From the NCBI GenBank assembly GCA_030386875.1, contig CM059562.1, forward strand, positions 21,443,360 to 21,507,359: 64,000 nucleotides of DNA, given 5' to 3'. The DNA comes from Morinoia aosen. Lineage: Eukaryota > Arthropoda > Malacostraca > Amphipoda > Talitridae. Of this stretch, positions 22,600 to 33,485 are shown one piece after another. The notes under the pieces were generated by a model, which was given only the letters and a program-made list of their open reading frames with translations, ran no database searches and was not told where the DNA came from. The stretch's first letter is position 1, and each line of letters opens with the position of its first letter. The translations under genes were made by a program, and so were the position numbers.

Positions 22600-24260
22600 A
22601 GAAAAGAAAGGAAGAAAGAGGAAAAAATCGTTTATTTACAAAAAATTTGACACATGAGATACATGCCAGCATATTGGGTTTTGATCATTTCTTAATATAA
22701 GACGTCCGTAGACAAACGTACCATACGAGGAGTACTAATAGACAAACTATACGTGGTCTACTAATAGACAAACTATACGTGGTCTACTAATAGACAAACT
22801 ATACGTGGTCTACTAATAGACAAACTATACGTGGTCTACTAATAGACAAACTATACGTGGTCTACTAATAGACAAACTATACGTGGTCTACTAATAGACA
22901 AACCATACGTGGTGTACTAATAGACAAACCATACGAGGTGTACTAATAGACAAATTAAACGAGGTGCTCTAACAGGCAAACTATCCTAAGCGTACCAATA
23001 GACAAGCCATTCGCGGCGCGCCAATAGATTAACCCTGGTTAGTTGAATAAAAAATATTATTTCTTGGATATTTTACATACAAAGAGATGGCTGACAATTT
23101 ATAAATAATTTAAATACAACTTCAGAATTCTTCGGAATTCCTACACTATTAGTTGAATCGAAGTAAGAGACGACAAAAGGCGCTAAACTGAAGCAGATTG
23201 AAACACCGTCGTAACTGACAATCAAGTGTTGAGAAAAGGTTGGTCACAAAGTAATTTATTAAGAACATCACGCAACACACACGCACATCTAGAAACGTGT
23301 AATTAAACTTACACGCGGTTTGGAATCCATGGCCTGTTCAGCATATGCACAGAGAGTTAATTTTTTTACGAACGTTTTATTTCATTTGTCGATTTATATT
23401 TTTCATTTTTTCTATTCATAGAAACGCCCTCTGGGTTAGAGATGGATCTAATTTTGAATCCTTAAGCAAGTGCAATATATAGGTATATTTATTTCTGAAA
23501 TATATGGTTCAGTGTTAACTGGTCGCAGAGCTTTAAGTAAAATGTAATGTATCTTGAGGTTTTGCTTTTGCGCAAAAAATAGAAAAAGAAACATATATAT
23601 GCATATGTGTATATATATATGAACATGGACATGTGCACACGCACACATAAACATACACGCACCTACTTACACACACATTTTCATAGATATACGTATTGAA
23701 AATGAATATAATGAAATTAATAATAAACACAAAAATTATCTTTCTCGTGCTACATCTAAAATGATAGTCAAGCGCAGTGTGATCGTAGGAAATAATCTGA
23801 AGAAAAAAATAGAAAGGAAAAAAGACTTTGAAAAACATAGAAATGAATTGGTTTTTAATTTCCTTACAGAAATTTTAAGAAAACTCAAGTTACCGTCGAG
23901 GAACAAAAACAAAAAAAAACATTTCATATCCTCTCGGTATTCTATGCAACATCATGCGGCCATGGGTTCATGGGATGAAGTGGAGACAGTGTAAGCCGGA
24001 TATCACTTCTGAGTAGCAAATATCTGCAAAACTTTGACAGAAATACCTAAACAAACATATACTCAAATGAAAATTTCAAGTTTGTTTAACATACGGACAG
24101 AAAGATAATTTATCCACGATTCATATGCTCACATTGCGCTTTATTTCATTTTTATAATTGCATTTATTGCTTGTCCTATTTGCAGCAACGCCCTCTAAAG
24201 TAGTGATAAATCTATTTTGGAATCATTTTGCAAGTGCAATAAAATTATTAAACTGGATTG
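22600..24260 (-). repeat. Repeat A, copy 4
   Basis: Minus orientation. The 3' end is at about 22610-22700, the minisatellite at 22715-23010, and arms match copies 1-3 out to about 24260. The T/C tail is replaced by an AAAGAAAGGAAGAAAGAGG run on the plus strand. It has the same block order as copy 2 (5407-7250). Confidence 0.7.
22715..22975 (-). repeat. Homogenised 26-bp minisatellite in repeat A copy 4
   Basis: Seven consecutive units of ACTATACGTGGTCTACTAAT plus GACAAA are identical by eye, followed by three to four diverged units (ACGAGGTGTACTAATAGAC types). Arrays in copies 1-3 have no such identical run, so this one was expanded locally and recently. Confidence 0.8.
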
Positions 24261-24289
24261 CTTTCAAGTAATAAATAGAACTATTTATA

Positions 24290-24480
24290 TACATTCGAAA
24301 CAGCTATTTCAATATTTTCGAATTTTCAATGAAAAAGAGAGAACCCGGAAAATGGTATAAAGCATTTTTTCATTAAAATTTATGATGCTTATGATGAGCG
24401 AAGGCTCGAAACGTCCATTTTTTACGGGTCTTTCACAATATCGAGAATACATTTTAATGAAAAAATGTTGAAACAAAACA
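24290..24480 (+). repeat. Palindromic fragment with hammerhead-like motif
   Basis: 24361-24380 and 24449-24466 form an inverted pair (CATTTTTTCATTAAAAT / ATTTTAATGAAAAAATG). Between them lies TGATGAGC...GCTCGAAACGTC (24392-24415), which looks like a hammerhead ribozyme core of the kind found in Penelope-like elements. The first core base is A instead of C. Confidence 0.4.
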
Positions 24481-24483
24481 AAA

Positions 24484-24575
24484 AACAAACAAACATCGGC
24501 ATCTTTGGGATGCTTTATTTCCAATCAAACTAGATACATATGATCTTGAGCATTGTTTTTTTATATGTCTTATAA
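24484..24575 (-). mobile_element. tRNA-SINE fragment (3' end only)
   Basis: Minus orientation. The tail and the last ~85 bp of the SINE body (CAAAGATGCCGATG, GGAAATAAAGCATC in minus sense). The head is missing; repeat D follows at once. Confidence 0.7.
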
Positions 24576-25265
24576 CCAGGGTTGCGGAGTCGGAGTCGGG
24601 AGTCGGAGTCGCCGGAGTCGGATGTTTTAGGGTGGAGTCGGAGTCGGAGTCGGAGTCGCTTCTCTGAAGTGTGGTGGAGTCGGAGTCGGAGTCGCTACTC
24701 TGAAGTGTGATGGAGTCGGAGTCGGAGTCAGAGTCGCTTTTCCGAATGTGGTGGAGTCGGAGTCGGAGTCGGAGTCGTTCATTCGGATGTGGTAGAGTTG
24801 TGGTTGGAGTCGCTATTTTTTGGTGTCTTCGATTCTAATTTTTGCTAAAAATTATTTATAATTCTTTAAAAATAAAAGTAAACCAAAACAGAGTTAGAAT
24901 GCTTTGCTGAAAATCTAAAAAATACGCAATGTTTTTGTTGATTGTTTTGTTCTAAGTTTGGAACAGCGTATTTATTCCTATCACCTAATACCGTAATGTT
25001 ATCTTGTCATTGAGGGTTTGCACAGATATATATGAGAAACCTACGAGTGCGAAATATAATTTTTGTACCCAGCAATAATGTATATTTTGTAGTTAAAAGC
25101 AGGAATTAGTAATTGAAAGCATCGCAAATTCATTCTGTATATTCCTGTTTTGCTCATTTTTCCTTCAATTAATACATAGGAACTGGAAAATAGTAGTAAA
25201 TGTGTTGGAAGTTACTTGTAGAACATTTCAGCTGATGTAATATAGTGTACTCACATTAAGAGTGG
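24576..25265 (+). repeat. Repeat D with GGAGTC hexamer array
   Basis: 24580-24815 is a GGAGTC array in ~45-bp blocks separated by GCTTCTCTGAAGTGTGGT-type words. 24815-25265 is unique arm sequence shared with 12385-12605 (inverted) and 4745-5405. It starts AACCAGGGTTGCGGAGTCGG. Confidence 0.7.
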
Positions 25266-25895
25266 TAGCTCTTTATGCTCAAAATTATGCATTGATTGAT
25301 AATGATCATAAACATTCCTATTCTTTAGGTTATGATTCATTGCCAATGAGTAGTCTTTGCCGAAACCTGAAGCTATGGTCTAGTGCACAAAGACTTCTTG
25401 TTTTCAAGTCATGTTATCAAAATTGATATGGCTTCCGTGTCTTTAAGTCAAGTTAGCATGTATTAATAATAAAAATTTCTGTTCATTTCTCAAGTTATTC
25501 CTTGAATGCAATTTGGTTCTTTCAGAGTTATATTGTATTTCACTATATCATCATCATGTTTAATTTTTATCTTCGTATCACTCCCCAGTTTCTAAGCAAG
25601 TATACGCTGAAATGGAGAATTTTATAATTATGTTGATACATTTTTAAAAACTGAAATAGTATTCGTTTTGTAGCATTATATAATTAATTACTTCTTGTAA
25701 AGGGAGATTTGGAAATGTTGTAAGGTTATCTATATCGGCATTGAGACACTTGAAAAAAATTAAAATACGATGTAAACGAGCTGCAATGAAAATAATTACT
25801 CACACCAGCAAAAACTTCACTTACAGTCACACACACATTGTAACTGAAAACAATGCACTATCTCAGCTGCAATTGTTTTTGCATTTATGCGATAG
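25266..25895. other. Unassigned, AT-rich
   Basis: No gene or repeat match was recognised before the LTR element. The frame 25741-25956 runs into the LTR and is not credible as a gene. Confidence 0.4.
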
Positions 25896-26228
25896 TGTTC
25901 CGTCCCTTTCCATGGACAGGTCGAAACTAACGCGAATGAGGTTCGGGAGTGACTAAAATGCAGTAACGTGGTTATCCTTTATTGGTACTTCGGAATTGGC
26001 ACAGGCTTCGGTATTGGCAAAGAATCTGTTATATCGGACGGTAGGGGCTAATACGAAGTGATGTTACTTCTATAACGCATCTGTGATCTGTACAGGTGCT
26101 TCCTCGACGGTCGCGCTTCCGCTAATGAACAGCGACGACCCTTACTAAGTGCTACCTCTACGGCAGGCCACCGCTAGTGAACGGCGATGTCTCTTGCCGA
26201 TTCTATTTATATACTCGGCGGGCGCACA
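25896..26228 (-). repeat. 3' LTR
   Basis: 333 bp, begins TGTTCCGTCCC and ends GGGCGCACA in plus sense. In element orientation it begins TGTGCGCCCGCC and has a TATATAAATAG box about 15 bases in. A purine-rich stretch (GGGGGGAGCATTA in minus sense, 26229-26241) abuts it and is the likely polypurine tract. Confidence 0.95.
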
Positions 26229-28009
26229 TAATGCTCCCCCCATACTTAAAAATTCTTTATGACAATAAAAATTTTTAAACGTTATTCAATTAACTTTGAT
26301 TTTCCCTTGACTATCAATTAATCTTACAATCCGTCAAGTCAATTCGAACAGATCAGAACGTATGACACTAAAGGCTTCCGAATAATGAACGGAGGTAGGC
26401 AGGTATGGCTTTTTCTGTCTTTAGCAAAGCATAAAGTCAACAAAATTCAACGGCAATCCTACTTCTCGTTAAACATTATTAATTTATTAATCCATAATTG
26501 ATTTATTATCCAAAATCAACTAATTAATCACTCTTCCCACTTAGCTTCAAACAATTTATTTATCAATTTATTCTTGTTAATTCAATTCAATTCAATTCAA
26601 AATTATTGGATACAACACACAATTTTATTAACTTAACAAAATCAAAAATCAATTCGCGTACGTAATAAATCATCTCCATAAGGCACACATTTTTGAACAA
26701 ACTGGACACATACCGTCAAGTCGATAAACAAAATTTTTAATGCAAATGAAAAATTTAGAAGGAAAAATCCATCATAAATCTATATTATATAAAGATATAG
26801 AATATAAATTTATATACGCAAGACAATACATTACATTACTACAAATGGCAAGGTAAAAGTTGATTGCTTCTCCTCAGGATTCAAATCATTCTACGATTCA
26901 AATTAACTTATTTTAATTCAACTAAATTACATATTGAAAGTAAATTAAATAGAATAATCAATAAATGAACTAATTCAATTCAACCAATCTAAAAGCGTGC
27001 AATTCGGTTTTTATTCGCAATATAAATAATTCGTCTCCCTTTAATTTAATTTAATTAATTCGTCTCCCTCGCTTGAAACATGAACAAAATATTTCTATAG
27101 GGCGAGTAAAACGACAACACGGTTTATAATTAACGACACCAAGAACGCGAAATAATCCGTATAAATAGAAATAATCATAAGACATTCACTCGTAATATGA
27201 TGTTCAGTCGTCTCAATCTTGTATGTGTAAAGATCCATCTTGTATGGATACCTCCACACAATTTATATTGTTTGTAGCACTTGCAGATGTAGAAAACTTG
27301 TTTCTTCACTGGATGTTTGCTGGGAATGCAGCGATTTTGATTTTGAAAACTAGTTCGATGTCGTCTCCGGATTCATATACCAAAATACGTGTACGCAACG
27401 GGGAATCGAGGTTCAGGAACAATCTGAATTTGCAGTAAGCTTCTTGTAATACTTCTTTCGGTACACTGATTCCGAAAACGATCGTTGTTTCCTGCGGCTG
27501 CCAGAGTTGATTGTTTCCCCCGGTACACATCGGGCTTTAAGAGTGTTCAAAATAAGCAGTGAATGAATGCGGAAGTCTAGCGTTGTATTGTTATGCGCTA
27601 ACTTGAGGTGGAACTGCAAATAGTTGTTCAGGAGTCGCCCAAGGAATCTGAAAGGAAACGAGACAGGAGATTAGCATGGCCACAAGTTTAAAGTAAACAA
27701 TTCTCGTTTTATACTAAGGCAACGCTTCCTTCTCATTAAGACACATTCATTCCAACTACAATGCCTGACCTGGTTTTCAAACAAGCTGTGGCAGATGCGA
27801 TGCAGTTCTCGCGGGTTTCGCACTCGCACTCTCGTGTTGACATTTCCAAGATTGCACCTAAGTTTATCAACTCTAGCTTACGGCTTGACGAACACAGCTT
27901 TTGATGTCGCAATAACAGTATGACAACATCCTAAGCTCAACATCTCGTCACAAGGTGTTTGCGCAACACAATATTTCCTAACGCAAGACATACATAAAGT
28001 CTTAAGAAA
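26229..28009 (-). other. LTR element interior downstream of gag, no recognised gene
   Basis: Mostly AT-rich. Two overlapping minus frames (27413-27619 and 27306-27530) show ordinary amino-acid composition and could be remnants of one env-like or accessory frame, but I recognise no motif. Low-complexity TCAATTCAAT occurs near 26580-26600. Confidence 0.45.
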
Positions 28010-28125
28010 GAAACTCATAGAACGTACTTACAAGCTAAAAACTCATAGAACGCACTTACAAGCTAAAACTCATAGAACGCACTTGCAAGCTAAAACTCAT
28101 AGAACGCACTTACAAGCTAAATACC
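28010..28125 (-). repeat. ~28-bp tandem repeat in the LTR element
   Basis: Four units of AACTCATAGAACGCACTTAC plus AAGCTAA lie just downstream of the gag stop codon in element orientation. Confidence 0.8.
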
Positions 28126-28196
28126 ATTTAAATACATATATGGAATGGCAATTTCGGAATATATGAAATGAACAGTTCCAAACTAGGTTGACAATT

Positions 28197-29552
28197 TTAC
28201 CTTTTTAACTTATCTAAAGGCAGTACATGGTTTAAGTTCGATCGGATAATCTTGTTACCGATCTTAATATCTGCGTAATTTTTACCTAGCCTTTCAATGA
28301 TTCCTGGTTTGTACCAATCAGTCGGTTTCCTAGCCACAGTGGTTACCGACACACCTTGTCCTAGGCAGACACACACATTACTGTTACAGTTCGAGCAACG
28401 CCTAGCTTCAGTAGCTGTCTCTAATGCTTGGACTTCGAGAGTTCCTAGTTCACGATCTCCAACAAAAGATTTTACGTGAGGTCTAGCACGGAAAGTTGGT
28501 CTTGGGAAATTTGGTCTCGAGTAGGGCCTACGCGTCCTACCTCTACCTTGAAATCCGCCTCTTGTCATTGTATACACTTCGGCCTCATCATAGGCTGCAT
28601 CAAAGTTTGATTCGGACGAATGGTCATCCTCTGCACAATAGATTTCCATAGATCTCTCAGATCGAGTCGCTAACACTTGCTTATCCTCGGGAAAATTTCG
28701 AATGACAGTCACAAGTTTTTGAAGGAGCTCTTCCGACGAGTTAAAGGGTTTGTTAAATAGTTTTTTGGAAAAATCTTCTGTTACTAGGGGGTTGATGATG
28801 GCCATAGCTAACGCAACAATTAAAGTATTCTCGACATACTTATCGAGAGCAACAGGATCGGGACAATTTACTACATAGGGGTGGGCTCTGTTCGAACACT
28901 CCGGGCTGGTCATTATTCTGTGGGTTAGCTTACGGATTTTGGACAGTATAGCAACAAATTGACTTGCCAGCGCATCATTACGTTTCAGGCGTACGTTATT
29001 TAGATCACAGGCGACTGCGTGCAAAGATCTTTCACCTTTTGACACGTAGATATTTTCTAACAGGTGTACGACTTCTTCGAAACTTAAATCATAACCTTCA
29101 CTAATTATGGAAGCGACAACAGTATTGAAGTCTCCTACCCGCTTGTCTGCAGTTCGCAATAATAGATTTAATTTCGCCTCCTCCGAATTATCTGACAGCA
29201 TATTGAAATATGCTCGCACATTCTTTATATGCGTTTCTAGTGACTTATTTTCTATGAAGTCAGGGTCATTCCTTCGTTTTCTACCTCTGAATTGCGGCAG
29301 ATCCTGCCCAGCAATTACAACACTAGGTACCGGACCGACAATAGAAGTCGTCACAGTGGTAACCGTACTAGTTACAGGGCTAACTGTGGTAGTGACTGCA
29401 CTGGTAACAGGGGTGACTGTGGTGGTGGTCGCCATGGTGATAGGTACAGAAATCGACTTCGCGGAAAAAATAGGAATTGATACTCTTCCGAATGTAGTCA
29501 CATACGGGATTGTTCTTATGTACTCGTATCCGTCAGAGTCACTGTCAGACAT
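28197..29552 (-). CDS. gag: Gag fused to an integrase-like C-terminus
   Basis: 451 codons, intact. Residues 40-90 are Thr/Val-rich (repeated TTVTPVTS type). Residues about 90-310 form the capsid-like helical part (SLETHIKNVRAYFNML, DFSKKLFNKPFNSSEELL). About 330-365 is an Arg/Gly-rich basic box (RGGFQGRGRTRR). Residues 386-396 have a C-x2-C-x4-C-x-C cluster that is not a standard CCHC knuckle. The last 43 residues (WYKPGIIERLG...YADIKIGNKIIRSNLNHVL) resemble the C-terminal beta-rich (GPY/F-type) end of Gypsy integrases, which normally closes Pol. The simplest reading is an in-frame deletion joining Gag to the Pol end. The integrase resemblance is judged by eye. Confidence 0.75.
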   Translation of the reverse strand: MSDSDSDGYEYIRTIPYVTTFGRVSIPIFSAKSISVPITMATTTTVTPVTSAVTTTVSPVTSTVTTVTTSIVGPVPSVVIAGQDLPQFRGRKRRNDPDFIENKSLETHIKNVRAYFNMLSDNSEEAKLNLLLRTADKRVGDFNTVVASIISEGYDLSFEEVVHLLENIYVSKGERSLHAVACDLNNVRLKRNDALASQFVAILSKIRKLTHRIMTSPECSNRAHPYVVNCPDPVALDKYVENTLIVALAMAIINPLVTEDFSKKLFNKPFNSSEELLQKLVTVIRNFPEDKQVLATRSERSMEIYCAEDDHSSESNFDAAYDEAEVYTMTRGGFQGRGRTRRPYSRPNFPRPTFRARPHVKSFVGDRELGTLEVQALETATEARRCSNCNSNVCVCLGQGVSVTTVARKPTDWYKPGIIERLGKNYADIKIGNKIIRSNLNHVLPLDKLKR

Positions 29553-30474
29553 AAATACACAATACTCTTATATTCTTAGACCTCTAATTACCATTAAGAG
29601 AAAAATGTTCTACACACATTTAATGAAAATATTCTACATACAATAAAATGATAACTCACATTTTCAGTGGACTTAAAACAGGTTATTTCAGCACACAAAT
29701 GCTCGTGAAGGCTGGCAACAAACTGGACAGAGACAGGCTGCTCCAGCTTACTCTTATGTGCTAGAGGACAATGGGCCCGAGAACAATAGCTACAACTTCC
29801 TTCAATTGTTCTAGAGAACAATGGACTACCGCCTCACACAAATGCTTCCGCGTACACGCTCTCCCACTCCCAGGAATCTGCGTGCTTACTGCACTTGCAA
29901 TGCCTATGCTGCTCACTGCTCAACTTCTTATTCATTAATTTTATAATAATGATGTATAATCATTAATTTGAGCGCATGCTTATTTAATTTGCAAGCAAAC
30001 ATTATCGGCGTATACTCAGCTTGCCATGCGAAGCTAGTTGGTGACGTTGAACAATATTTTTGGCGATGCGTAGATCTCGTCGATCTTCTCGTTGCAGATG
30101 ACGGTGCGTAAATGCGTAGATCTCGTCGACAGATCAGGTTGTTGATCTGGACCCTTTCACTTCATCTTCTCCTTTGAGTAGCGATGATCCAGACTGGTGG
30201 AGACTGAGTAGCGTGTAGATTTTCGATTTTTTCTCCCTCGAAGTTCTTTCCAATAACTTCGATTTTCTGCGCTGACGTCCTTCTTCCTTTTCTCGATGCT
30301 CTGAAGTAATGTGATAACTATGCGACGTTACTCCAAACAGGGTGACACTCCTCACACTTAAAATCACGGATCAGCAGAACCGAAGATCAATTCTTGATAT
30401 CTTTCTTCTTCAATGGGCAATGTGGCAATGTGGATATCTTTAATGTGGCATCCCCATACATGGGCCACCAAATA
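29553..30474 (-). promoter_or_regulatory. LTR element leader with primer-binding site
   Basis: In element orientation the sequence just after the 5' LTR reads TATT then TGGTGGCCCATGTATGGGG (30452-30470). It starts with TGG, as a site pairing with a tRNA 3'-CCA end should. The tRNA is not identified. The rest of the leader up to the gag ATG (29552) has no conserved frame. Confidence 0.55.
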
Positions 30475-30807
30475 TGTTCCGTCCCTTTCCATGGACAGGT
30501 CGAAACTAACGCGAATGAGGTTCGGGAGTGACTAAAATGCAGTAACGTGGTTATCCTTTATTGGTACTTCGGAAATGGCACAGGCTTCGGTATTGGCAAA
30601 GAATCTGTTATATCGGACGGTAGGGGCTAATACGAAGTGATGTTACTTCTATAACGCATCTGTGATCTGTACAGGTGCTTCCTCGACGGTCGCGCTTCCG
30701 CTAATGAACAGCGACGACCCTTACTAAGTGCTACCTCTACGGCAGGCCACCGCTAGTGAACGGCGATGTCTCTTGCCGATTCTATTTATATACTCGGCGG
30801 GCGCACA
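30475..30807 (-). repeat. 5' LTR
   Basis: 333 bp, the same as 25896-26228 except one base (GGAAATGGC here, GGAATTGGC there). It carries the TATATAAATAG box that would start transcription toward gag. Confidence 0.95.
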
Positions 30808-30811
30808 ATAG

Positions 30812-31328
30812 TACTAATTCTCTTGCTGGAAACGTTTCAAATTGCTCCAAAAAACACGAAATGAGAAGAACCTGGGTGTTTATTGAAATAACAAAGTGTC
30901 TAATACAAAGCAAAAAGTTGGACGAAAATATGAGGTAGTATCATATTACACGCAAAGAAGCTAGAAGTGACTTTTATTCGTAAAAAAAAACATTCCGAAA
31001 ACGTCAGGCCCCTGCGATGAAAGCAGAACAACTTTTGCTTATTATTATAGCCGAAATATAACATAGTGTTGAGCAATAAAATGACACCTTTTCTGCATTG
31101 TTACCCTGCATAGTGTAGATACAAAGAAGAAAAGGCAGTTTGCAAATTTGGCCTACCTTATCTACACGTATATCATAATTTTGGGGATTTGAAGCATTGT
31201 CATTGAATTAACTATTATAATTTCACTGAATTAGTGCATACTTAGTAAAAAAACTGTTGATACATATCTATGCTTCTCAGTGTAGACAATGCCTACATTA
31301 CCTACTCAGAAAACACTTGTCAGTAATA
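30812..31328. other. Unassigned
   Basis: No gene or repeat match recognised between the LTR element and the mariner-like left end. Confidence 0.4.
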
Positions 31329-31635
31329 TACAGGGTGTTTCAGATTCAGAATAAGAGGCAAAAAATGCACACCGAGTAGAAGATATCCTAATAAAAACTT
31401 TTTCTTCTTTAAAATTTTCCAAAGAAAGAGACATTGAGATATTAGCAGTTGACCGTTTTGGTCAATATTGAATATAATGTTGTCAACGAATTTCATAATT
31501 TCAGATGTATAGATGGGAAATATAGTCGATTTTAAGACGTTTTACACGAATGACAATGTGCCCGGAAATGCTTAGTTTTCGAGTTATTTAAGTTTGAAGT
31601 TATACAAACGGCGCTCCTGAATGGCCCTTTTAACG

Positions 31636-33485
31636 CAAAAACAGAAAAAAAGAAAAAAAAAGAAAAACAGTATATTTCCAATATAGATGGTACAAAAGTA
31701 CCATCATTGGTTTTTAAAATCTCTTAAAATTAATACACTTAGATGATACACACACACGAGTATTGTAAAACTCGTGTCACTATTCGAAAATAAATGATTG
31801 AGGGCAATGTACTCCTAATCCTGCTTAATCTACATTTGATAACACATGTAATGATAATTATAAGAGACAACACAATTTCATGGACGATGCATTTTCATTG
31901 TGAGGTGAAAACACTTTTGACAGTTTACATGTACATGACATAAAACTTCGCAATTCTTGATGCCAGGAAATAATACATGAATCGCTTGTTTCGGCCAATG
32001 TTCAAAAGTGTCACTTTGAGGAAGCATGAAAAAAATATACATATATATATAAATATACATCCGTATACACATACACATATATATATATTCATACATATAT
32101 ATACATGTACATATACACACATACATATACATGTATACACGTACACATAAGCATGAGGACCAAGAAGATAATAAGTTTTGTATTTCTAATCCCACAATTT
32201 TAACATAGCGGTCATTAGTTGATAAGCATTTTATTTAAACAAAAAGTGGATGATCGCACAACAAATGTATAGTTTTTACATGAATGCTTTACAATAATAA
32301 AGAGATGACGAGTTAGGTAATGTTACAAGTTGAGAGTGAACAGAAAAAAGACCATTATCTCTAGTAAAATGCTAGTTGTCAGTCTAGTACACACATGTGT
32401 GCACATATACACGCAAATATATACATATACACATGCACGCACATAATTACACCAAACTCGTAAGGATACACAAATGCATTTCCATGCATCGAGGCAATAC
32501 ATACGCATTCTATTTAGTGTCATACGCACAGCGTGCACACGTACAGATATCTACAAGTAAGCATGTGCGCGAATATCAGCGTAAACCAGTCAGTATAAAC
32601 CAGAAATTCCAATCGAGGGAAACGGAGAAAATATCTTTTATTATCGCATGAATTTTATAAAATTTCTTACTACAAATAGTGGCACAAAACAGTCTTCCTA
32701 AGTCTGAAACATGAAAACGATTGTGGGACGTGAATAAGAAAGAAAACATTAATGTCCTATAAAGGTTTCATATTAGAAAAAACAAAAAAATCACATTATC
32801 TTTGAAATATGGCGCAAATTGTCGGCAATTGATAAACAGACATAGGTATCACATTATTATAAGCATATAACTATAAGCGTAATACTGCAGTATAAATGGG
32901 TGATCACACAACGAATTTATTGCTTTTTTTACATGGTTGCTTTACAATTTCATATTAGAAAGAAAATCACATTATCTTTGTAATATGGTGCAAAATGTCT
33001 GCAATTGATAAACACACACACACACGTAGGTACCATGACGGTCTAGTTTGATGCTTGCACAGAAATGGAGAGGAATGACATAAAATGCAACCCTCGACTG
33101 GTTTATCTACTCTAGTGCACACAGGTGTACGTGCACATATGCACACCCATATGCCCACATACACCTATATACGTACACACATATTCAAGTAAGCATGTTT
33201 GCAAACGGCAGCGTATAGGCGATCAAATCACACTACCTACGCATACTCTAAAACTGTTTTGTGATATCTTGTATTATAAAACAATAAGCGAGGGAGGTTA
33301 TTGAGCAATGGAGATACCAGGTAAATGAGATTCGTCAGTACTCATTCAGTATGTTCTGTAACTAAGAATTATTCTTGAGACACTAGATGACGAGTTATTT
33401 TGGCTTTAAATTCTCTCGGTCTTTGAGGGGCTTTAATACTCAGGGGAAGTTTGTTCCACAGTAAAGCGCCTGATATGGACAGAGC
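31636..33485 (-). repeat. LINE B 3'UTR (long, intact to the tail)
   Basis: Runs without a break from the ORF2 stop at 33486 to the 3' end at about 31690 (TATTGGAAATATAC in minus sense) and a pyrimidine tail. It includes TATG/CACA-rich microsatellite (32035-32140, 32400-32450, 33010-33030). It matches 11106-12337, 20590-20827 and 54225-55650, which are therefore 5'-truncated copies of LINE B. About 1.8 kb without coding capacity is unusually long for a LINE 3'UTR. Confidence 0.8.

Larger units (their letters stand above)
25896..30807 (-). mobile_element. Young non-autonomous LTR retrotransposon (Gypsy-like)
   Basis: Two 333-bp LTRs (TG...CA in plus sense) bound a 4.25-kb interior. A 4-bp direct repeat ATAG flanks the whole element (25892-25895, 30808-30811). 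The LTRs differ at one base by eye, so insertion was recent. Gag lies on the minus strand, so the 5' LTR is 30475-30807. No protease, RT, RNase H or integrase core is present. The 2 kb downstream of Gag (26229-28196) is AT-rich and without recognisable genes. It must have moved using proteins from another element. The 4-bp target and integrase-like tail favour Gypsy over BEL or Copia. Confidence 0.9.

Noticed and set aside
29107-29646. 179-codon plus-strand frame
   Set aside because: Antisense of the Thr/Val-rich Gag N-terminus; the valine runs mirror that repeat.
31878-32651. Cys/Tyr/Met-rich frames on both strands
   Set aside because: Translations of TATG/CACA microsatellite within the LINE B 3'UTR.
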